Below are positions 30,853-36,226 of a stretch of 36,226 nucleotides of DNA, one piece after another. A model generated the notes under the pieces. It searched no databases, was not told the origin of the DNA, and saw only the letters and a program-made list of their open reading frames with translations. The stretch's first letter is position 1. Each line of letters opens with the position of its first letter. Source of the DNA: an uncultured Enhydrobacter sp. (GTDB lineage Bacteria > Pseudomonadota > Gammaproteobacteria > Pseudomonadales > Moraxellaceae); assembly GCA_946222995.1 (NCBI GenBank), contig CAMIOS010000023.1, positions 1 to 36,226 on the forward strand. The letters run 5' to 3'. Made by a program: the position numbers and the translations under genes.

Positions 30853-32010
30853 CTAACCAAATAAATTACCGCCGCCTTTGTTGCTGTAGTCTTCATCCGC
30901 TTGTAATGAAAAGCCCAAAATATCCTCTGGCATATGGTTGGCGTGTTTACTCTCAAGCTTAATCAATAAGCGTAAGTCATTGGGCGAATCGGCATGTTTT
31001 AGCGCATCTTGATAGGTGATTTCGCCATTTTCGTATAAATCAAACAACGCTTGGTCAAAGGTTTGCATCCCTAATTCTCGAGAGCGCTTCATCACCGGCT
31101 TAATCTCGTGGATTTCGCCCTTACGGATATAGTCACCAATCAACTGTGAATTTAGTAAAATTTCAATTGCCGCACGCCGTCCCTTGCCATCAGGGGTCGG
31201 AATAAGTTGTTGAGCGATGATGGCACGTAAGTTCAATGACAAATCCATCAAAATTTGTTCATGCTGTTCGGCTTCAAAAAAGTGAATAATACGGTCAATC
31301 GCTTGGTTGGCGTTATTGGCGTGCAGGGTAGCAAACACCAAGTGCCCCGTTTCGGCATACTGCACGGCATAGTCCATGGTTTCACGAGTACGAATCTCAC
31401 CGATCAAAATCACATCGGGGGCTTGACGCAAGGTGTTTTTTAGCCCCGCCTCAAACGACATGGTATCAATACCCACTTCTCGTTGGGTGACAATACAGCC
31501 TTTATGTTCATGCACATATTCAATCGGGTCTTCGATGGTGATAATATGCCCTCGAGAATTTTCGTTACGATAACCCATCATCGCAGCCAGCGTGGTTGAT
31601 TTCCCCGTACCTGTTGCACCGACAAGTAAAACAATACCCCGTTTTTTCATTGCCACTTCATTTAAAATCGGGGGGAGTTTAAGTTGTTCTACGGTGGGGA
31701 TTTTGGTTTCGATTTTACGCAAAATCATGCCCGCACAGTCTTTTTGTACAAAGGCAGATACCCGAAAGCGAGCCGATTGGTTTTTATCGCTAATGGCAAA
31801 TTGGCACTCTTTGGTATCTTCAAATTCTTTAATTTGGGCGGGTGTCATCACACCTTTGACCAATGCCATCGACTGCTCTGGGGTTAAAGGCGATTTGGTC
31901 ACCGGCATAATCACACCGTTGACTTTCATTGAGGGCGGGACATCAGCGGTAATAAACAAATCCGAACCGTTTTTTTGTACCATCAGTTGTAATAATTTAT
32001 CAAAATCCAT
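30853..32010 (-). CDS. pilU: Type IV pilus retraction ATPase PilU
   Basis: A 385-residue cytoplasmic secretion-type ATPase that helps PilT pull in type IV pili. It has the N-terminal PAS-like domain (1-100), the Walker A GATGTGKST (131-139), the Asp box TIEDPIEYVHEHKG, Walker B VILIGEIRTRETM and the His box GHLVFATLHANNA. The ATDEDYSNK-type C-terminal tail (LQADEDYSNKGGGNLFG) and the lack of the AIRNLIRE motif separate it from PilT. AGAGAAACG lies upstream. It follows pilT by 24 bases, the usual pilTU operon. Confidence 0.95.
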   Translation of the reverse strand: MDFDKLLQLMVQKNGSDLFITADVPPSMKVNGVIMPVTKSPLTPEQSMALVKGVMTPAQIKEFEDTKECQFAISDKNQSARFRVSAFVQKDCAGMILRKIETKIPTVEQLKLPPILNEVAMKKRGIVLLVGATGTGKSTTLAAMMGYRNENSRGHIITIEDPIEYVHEHKGCIVTQREVGIDTMSFEAGLKNTLRQAPDVILIGEIRTRETMDYAVQYAETGHLVFATLHANNANQAIDRIIHFFEAEQHEQILMDLSLNLRAIIAQQLIPTPDGKGRRAAIEILLNSQLIGDYIRKGEIHEIKPVMKRSRELGMQTFDQALFDLYENGEITYQDALKHADSPNDLRLLIKLESKHANHMPEDILGFSLQADEDYSNKGGGNLFG

Positions 32011-32034
32011 TATCGTTTCTCTAGTCGTAACCTA

Positions 32035-33084
32035 TTACAAGAAATTTTCGGGCTGTTTGGCGTATTGGCGCGCCGATTCTTTGCTAATCACGCCTTTGTT
32101 GAGCCACTCACGCAGGCTTTGGTCAAGCGTGGTCATCCCTTCGCTGGCACTGGTTTGGATAGCTGAGTACATTTGGGCAACTTTGTTTTCGCGAATTAAG
32201 TTGCGAATTGCCGGTGTGCCAATCATAATCTCATGCACGGCCACACGTCCGCCCGTTTGGCGTTTAAGCAAGGCTTGTGACACAATGGCTTGCAATGACT
32301 CGGACAACATCGCTCGGATCATGTCTTTTTCGGCGGCAGGGAATACGTCGACCACACGGTCAATGGTTTTGGCAGCCGAGGTGGTGTGCAAGGTGCCGAA
32401 CACCAAATGCCCTGTTTCGGCGGCGGTCAAAGCTAGGCGAATGGTTTCTAGGTCACGCATCTCACCGACCAAAATCACATCGGGGTCTTCTCGCAGTGCT
32501 GAACGCAAGGCAGCATCAAAACTTAACGTATCACGGTGCACTTCACGCTGATTTATCAAGGACTTTTTGGATTGGTGCACAAATTCAATCGGGTCTTCAA
32601 TGGTTAAAATATGCTCTTTGCGCGTTTCATTGATATAGTTAATCATTGCCGCTAAGGTGGTGGATTTGCCTGAACCTGTGGGACCTGTTACCAGTACGAT
32701 ACCGCGTTTAAAGCTGGCGAGTTTTTCAAACACAGGCCCCATACCCAGTTGTTCCATGGTCAACACCTCTGATGGAATGGTACGAAATACCGCACCCGCC
32801 CCCCGATTTTGGTTAAAGGCATTGACCCGAAAGCGAGCCACATCTGGAATCTCAAATGAAAAGTCAGTTTCAAAAAATTCCTCAAAATCCGCCCGTTGCT
32901 TGTCGTTCATAATGTCATAAATCAAGCCATGCACTTTTTGGTGGTCTAAAGGTGGCATATTGATTTTGGTAATCTCGCCATCAACCCGAATCATCGGCGG
33001 TAAGCCTGCCGAGATATGTAAGTCAGACGCTTTGTTTTTAAAGGAAAATCGGAGTAAATCATCAATACTCAGTTCTTTTGACAT
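32035..33084 (-). CDS. pilT: Type IV pilus retraction ATPase PilT
   Basis: A 349-residue hexameric ATPase that drives pilus retraction and twitching. Residues 1-100 are the PAS-like domain (DLLRFSFKNKASDLHIS). Walker A is GPTGSGKST (134-142), then TIEDPIEFVHQSKKS, Walker B VILVGEMRDLETI, His box GHLVFGTLHTTSA and the PilT-specific AIRNLIREN motif near the C-terminus. I start at the ATG at 33084 (MSKELSIDDLL), with GAGG five bases upstream; the frame from 33117 is longer but has no such support. Likely operon with pilU. Confidence 0.96.
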   Translation of the reverse strand: MSKELSIDDLLRFSFKNKASDLHISAGLPPMIRVDGEITKINMPPLDHQKVHGLIYDIMNDKQRADFEEFFETDFSFEIPDVARFRVNAFNQNRGAGAVFRTIPSEVLTMEQLGMGPVFEKLASFKRGIVLVTGPTGSGKSTTLAAMINYINETRKEHILTIEDPIEFVHQSKKSLINQREVHRDTLSFDAALRSALREDPDVILVGEMRDLETIRLALTAAETGHLVFGTLHTTSAAKTIDRVVDVFPAAEKDMIRAMLSESLQAIVSQALLKRQTGGRVAVHEIMIGTPAIRNLIRENKVAQMYSAIQTSASEGMTTLDQSLREWLNKGVISKESARQYAKQPENFL

Positions 33085-33152
33085 AATTGCCTCGAATGGT
33101 CGCCTCTGATACATCAACCTAAGTATTTAACCTAGGCATTAAAAATAGCTAT

Positions 33153-33161
33153 ACTATAGCA
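33153..33161 (-). promoter_or_regulatory. Extended -10 promoter element for pilT
   Basis: Read leftward, 33161-33153 is TGCTATAGT, one base off the extended -10 consensus and similar to the elements before miaB and plsC. It lies about 70 bases before the pilT ATG. Confidence 0.5.
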
Positions 33162-33321
33162 AGCTTAGACAAAAAAATCAGAGAAAAACGGATAACTGTC
33201 ACAACTTTTTGACCAAGATTAAAACGTCAGCTTCATTCACCTTTTAACATTAACCTGTTAATAGTTAATAAAAGTCGCACACAGAGAAAGTCTGTCCATT
33301 CAAATAATACTCGAGAACCCT

Positions 33322-34047
33322 ATGCCAACTATGACAACCAACCCTAACATCACACCCGAAGAAACAGCCGCCTTGATCAAGCGATGGCAAACCATCAAAC
33401 AAAGCCTACCGCCACAAGTGACCTTACTGGCAGTATCAAAAACCAAGCCCAGTAGTATGATAAATATACTGGCAGGCGAGGGGCAGCAAGACTTTGGCGA
33501 AAATTATGTGCAAGAAGCCATCGGCAAGATCCGCGAATTAAGTGAGGTAACTGCCAATGGTAAACCTTTAATTTGGCATTATATCGGGCATATCCAGCGC
33601 AATAAGACCCGTGATTTAGCCACCCATTTTGACTGGGTGCATGGCGTGGATCGATTGATTATCGCCGAGCGTTTGAGTGAACAACGCCCCAATACCTTAC
33701 CCCCGCTTAACATCTGCCTTCAAGTCAATATCGATGACGAAGCTAGTAAATCGGGTTGTCAACCAGACCAACTGCCCGAGCTTGTCAAAACAATTAGCCA
33801 ATTACCCAATTTACGCTTGCGGGGGCTAATGATTATCCCTGCCATGGTGGTTTCAAGTGACGACGACACGGCATTTGCCAAGACCCAAGCGTTATTTGAA
33901 CAACATCGACAATACCATACCAATCCAAGTGATTGGAACACGCTGTCAATGGGCATGAGTGGCGATATGACACAAGCAATTGCCCATGGCGCAACAATAG
34001 TAAGAATTGGCACGGCAATTTTTGGCGAAAGGGCGTATGCCAAATAA
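33322..34047 (+). CDS. yggS: Pyridoxal-phosphate homeostasis protein YggS (PLPBP)
   Basis: A 241-residue cytoplasmic PLP-binding TIM-barrel protein that keeps vitamin B6 and amino-acid pools balanced; it has no known catalytic activity. The PLP lysine is K40 in LLAVSKTKP. Other signatures are DFGENYVQEA, WHYIGHIQRNK, LQVNIDDEASKSG, LRGLMIIPA and LSMGMSGDM with VRIGTAIFG. It diverges from pilT, an arrangement seen in many gammaproteobacteria. The usual proC/yggT partners do not follow. The start at 33322 is supported by GAGAACCC; a second ATG three codons on is possible. Confidence 0.95.
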   Translation: MPTMTTNPNITPEETAALIKRWQTIKQSLPPQVTLLAVSKTKPSSMINILAGEGQQDFGENYVQEAIGKIRELSEVTANGKPLIWHYIGHIQRNKTRDLATHFDWVHGVDRLIIAERLSEQRPNTLPPLNICLQVNIDDEASKSGCQPDQLPELVKTISQLPNLRLRGLMIIPAMVVSSDDDTAFAKTQALFEQHRQYHTNPSDWNTLSMGMSGDMTQAIAHGATIVRIGTAIFGERAYAK

Positions 34048-34086
34048 CCCATTGCCTTTTAAATAACCGCTGTAACTCACGGATGG

Positions 34087-35202
34087 TTACTTTGTCAAAA
34101 CCGATTTTAACACATTAATATAGCGAAGCTGATCAGTTTTGGCTCGGGTTTCATCCACGGGATCTCCTTTTTTGCCTGCTTTAATCTCGATATTAACATA
34201 CTGCCACTGGGGATAGCGATTGGTCATATAAATGGATAATGAGCCATCGCCATCTGCCACGGTGGGCGCAGTTTCGATCACCACATTGACCCTATTGGTT
34301 TGGCATAATTGTTCGATAAGTTTTTGATTTTTCTTATGTTTTTTATCAAGAATTTGTGATTCTGCACTGGCTAACCAGATCAAGTTTTTGGGTTCTTGAT
34401 CATGCTGGCATGCCACCTGCGTGTTGCCAAACTCATCAATATAATTCACACCAAAATTGCCTTTGGCTCGGTTGTTATGTAAAGCCACCAGTATAGGCTG
34501 TTTATTAGTACCTAACTTATTATCTAAATTGTCATTACCTAAATGATTGAACGTCTGATTAACCCCTAGCTGTTCAAGTAAATAATTGGCAAATTCTGCA
34601 TTGTCATTGACCTCGTCATTGTTATTGTCAGCAACATCAGCAGCGATTTGAATAGGTTGAGCCTTAGAAGGCATGGATTTATCAGATACTGGTTTGCTGG
34701 TTAACAATGGGTCAGACAGTTGCCAAAACATACGGTTAGGGTCGCTGTGAGTTAATTGATCACTGGCGAAATCATATAAATTGCGATTTTCTTTATTTTC
34801 AAGTACCCACAATGTGCCGCCGCTTTGGGCAATAGTCTGTAACCCACTATCAAAGGCCGCATCTTCAGAATCATGCAACACCAAAAACTTGGTTAATACA
34901 GGGGTCAAAGTAGGCTGATTGGTAAGATTAACAGTAGACTTACTAAATTGCCCAAGGCGGTATTGTTTACCATGGCTTGTGACAGCTTGATACTGATAAT
35001 CAACCTGATATCGATTGACCAATGCTAAATTGTCACGGCTTAACAAATCATTGTCAACGATTTTGTAGTTGGGTAGTTGCTCAATCAATAACGCGTGACT
35101 GGTTATCGGAACACTGATCAACAATAATAAAAAATAGCCCACTAATGCATCATATGTGGAAAAAATTCGGCTAACTGGCAAGGGAGTTTGATACAACGGC
35201 AT
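34087..35202 (-). CDS. Secreted protein of unknown function
   Basis: A 371-residue protein. A hydrophobic helix (about 20-38, LVGYFLLLLISVPITSHA) after a short N-terminus looks like a signal peptide. The mature part has well-formed strand-turn patterns: TKFLVLHDSEDAAFDSGLQ, SGGTLWVLENKENRNLYDF, ILVALHNNRAKGNFGVNYIDEF, KNLIWLASAE, VNVVIETAPTVADGDGSLSIYM and QYVNIEIKAGKKGDP. The spaced His, Asn and Glu (LHDSED, ALHNN, VNIEIKAG) suggest an enzyme, perhaps a metal-dependent hydrolase, but I cannot name a family. An acidic linker with DNNNDEVND lies near 195-203. It is a single leftward gene between yggS and the NlpC/P60 gene. Confidence 0.7.
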   Translation of the reverse strand: MPLYQTPLPVSRIFSTYDALVGYFLLLLISVPITSHALLIEQLPNYKIVDNDLLSRDNLALVNRYQVDYQYQAVTSHGKQYRLGQFSKSTVNLTNQPTLTPVLTKFLVLHDSEDAAFDSGLQTIAQSGGTLWVLENKENRNLYDFASDQLTHSDPNRMFWQLSDPLLTSKPVSDKSMPSKAQPIQIAADVADNNNDEVNDNAEFANYLLEQLGVNQTFNHLGNDNLDNKLGTNKQPILVALHNNRAKGNFGVNYIDEFGNTQVACQHDQEPKNLIWLASAESQILDKKHKKNQKLIEQLCQTNRVNVVIETAPTVADGDGSLSIYMTNRYPQWQYVNIEIKAGKKGDPVDETRAKTDQLRYINVLKSVLTK

Positions 35203-35522
35203 AAGTTTTAAGATAAAAGTTAGAAACGTGGAAATGGATCATACCAAACCTTTGCTAAATAATGATGGCAAAATGTCATAATTTGTTACATGATTATTGC
35301 TGCGTTCTTTCTGTAAGCTTTCTGTAAAGATTTGAGCTTACATTGTAATATTTTTTAACATTTTATCGAGAAAAGATATCCAAATTCTAAAAAGTTTATT
35401 GGTATGATGGCATCACTTTACAGAATGTAACCAATTCACTAGATTTGTAATTTTTATCCATATATACCCTATTTGGTTTACAGAACATATACGGATAAGA
35501 ATTTAGAAACGGATAAAGCCTT
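35203..35522. other. 320-bp divergent intergenic region with CTGTAA repeats
   Basis: This region lies between the leftward unknown secreted protein gene and the rightward NlpC/P60 gene. It is AT-rich with no open frame of note. It contains four copies of TTCTGTAA or its complement (35309-35485), described separately. Confidence 0.55.
35309..35485. promoter_or_regulatory. Four TTCTGTAA sites upstream of the NlpC/P60 gene
   Basis: TTCTGTAA occurs at 35309-35316 and 35320-35327, and its complement TTACAGAA at 35418-35425 and 35478-35485. The first two give CTGTAAG-CTTT-CTGTAAA, 7-base units 11 bases apart, the spacing used by OmpR/PhoB-family regulators. They lie 38-214 bases before the NlpC/P60 start. 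The regulator is not identified. Confidence 0.5.
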
Positions 35523-36143
35523 ATGAACTTCCTTCAAAAAACTTTATTGACAGCTCTTCCTTGTGTAATGTTTAACCTAATGCCACAGGCAGCAATGGCA
35601 GAAGACAGTATCGCTAATCTTATTAATTTTTCTGCTACCCATACCAGTACTTACCCAGAAGCTAACTTTACTCAATCATCTTTTTCACAGGCGCCGCTTG
35701 CTCAAGCAACCACTTCTCAATTTTCTAACAGTTTCCAAGACCGCTTTCAAAATACATTTAATTCAAAAGCCAGCAATTTAATTGCGACTGCTAAAAACTT
35801 TATTGGCTTGCCTTATCGCTTTGGTGGCACTAGCCCAACAAGTGGTTTTGACTGTAGCGGCTTTATGCAATATGTGTTTAAACAAACTTACAATATCTCA
35901 TTGCCTCGTACGTCAGGCGATATGGCGCAAGTGGGTGAAAGAGTCAGCCGTGATAACTTGCAACCTGGCGATATGGTATTCTTCTCTCACGGTGGTGGCC
36001 GTATCTCTCATGTGGGTATGTATATTGGTGAAGGACGCTTTATCCATTCGCCTTCAACTGGCAAAAGCATCAGTATCACAGCATTGGATTCAGGGTATTG
36101 GGCTAATAAATTCGTGACCGCTCGCCGTGTGATTAACGCGTAA
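35523..36143 (+). CDS. Secreted NlpC/P60 endopeptidase
   Basis: A 206-residue cysteine peptidase that cuts peptide bonds in peptidoglycan stem peptides or crosslinks. Residues 1-26 are a signal peptide (ending QAAMA). About 30-80 is a Ser/Gln/Phe-rich linker. The NlpC/P60 domain runs from about 85 to 205, with the catalytic Cys C111 (FDCSGF), His H163 (ISHVGMYIG) and the third residue H175 (FIHSPS). All three are intact. There is no lipobox, so it is soluble in the periplasm rather than a lipoprotein like Spr/MepS. Upstream CTGTAA repeats suggest envelope-type regulation. The end of the window follows with no further gene. Confidence 0.93.
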   Translation: MNFLQKTLLTALPCVMFNLMPQAAMAEDSIANLINFSATHTSTYPEANFTQSSFSQAPLAQATTSQFSNSFQDRFQNTFNSKASNLIATAKNFIGLPYRFGGTSPTSGFDCSGFMQYVFKQTYNISLPRTSGDMAQVGERVSRDNLQPGDMVFFSHGGGRISHVGMYIGEGRFIHSPSTGKSISITALDSGYWANKFVTARRVINA

Positions 36144-36226
36144 TATAACTCACGCATTTTTAAATTAATAAATTAGAACTTACGCACTATCCAAATAAAG
36201 CATGATATGCTAAAGGAAAAGCAAGA

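Noticed and set aside
31592..32551. Long rightward open frame (319 codons) across pilU and pilT
   Set aside because: It is antisense to two clearly recognisable ATPase genes, has no ribosome site and shows no domain; a codon-bias shadow.
1..36226. tRNA genes, CRISPR arrays and complete insertion sequences
   Set aside because: No T-loop/acceptor patterns, no regularly spaced repeats and no transposase-like frame were found on either strand.

Overview
The window looks like chromosomal DNA of an AT-rich gammaproteobacterium of the Moraxellaceae, most likely a Moraxella osloensis-type organism. The evidence is the style of the core genes (malate dehydrogenase, DUF2789 protein, HtpX, HflX, divergent pilTU/yggS, ribF/ileS/lspA/fkpB) and the base composition. 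The species is inferred, not proven. I see no tRNA, rRNA or CRISPR array.

Layout. (1) About 1-4200 is the end of an integrated mobile element: a run of small leftward genes with an AlpA-like regulator and a P4-type tyrosine integrase at its inner end. The element continues off the left edge. (2) About 4224-16062 is ordinary chromosome: an M15 peptidase, an SH3b protein, miaB, a YafE-like methyltransferase, slt, mdh, a DUF2789 protein, htpX, a second lytic transglycosylase and hflX. A 625-bp AT-rich gap before hflX holds two perfect DnaA boxes. (3) 16283-17230 is a plsC-type acyltransferase. (4) 17409-23016 is the most unusual region: a Roadblock/LC7 protein, an Aer-like PAS protein, a cytoplasmic PhnD-like binding protein, an unknown protein, a degenerate receiver, an unknown protein, a COG2229/CvnD-like small GTPase and a final protein with a possible Roadblock-like half. 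This resembles an MglA/MglB or Streptomyces conservon GTPase switch with unfamiliar partners. Two of its genes carry in-frame stops (TGA 17971-17973; TAA 20639-20641), so it is either decaying or recoded in this strain. (5) 23105-30164 is the ribF/ileS/lspA/fkpB block, with a toxin-antitoxin pair between ribF and ileS and a membrane protein between lspA and fkpB. IleRS is about 1139 residues, some 200 longer than usual, because a complete GNAT acetyltransferase domain sits inside its editing domain. (6) 30273-36143 has a stand-alone GNAT, pilU and pilT, divergent yggS, a secreted protein of unknown function and an NlpC/P60 hydrolase.

How the parts relate. Cell-wall enzymes recur through the window (M15 peptidase, SH3b, two transglycosylases, NlpC/P60, LspA) but are not one operon. 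The Roadblock/GTPase locus and pilTU are about 10 kb apart; a role in pilus-based motility is a hypothesis by analogy with MglA/MglB only. The strongest candidates for new biology are the IleRS-GNAT fusion and the interrupted Roadblock/GTPase locus.
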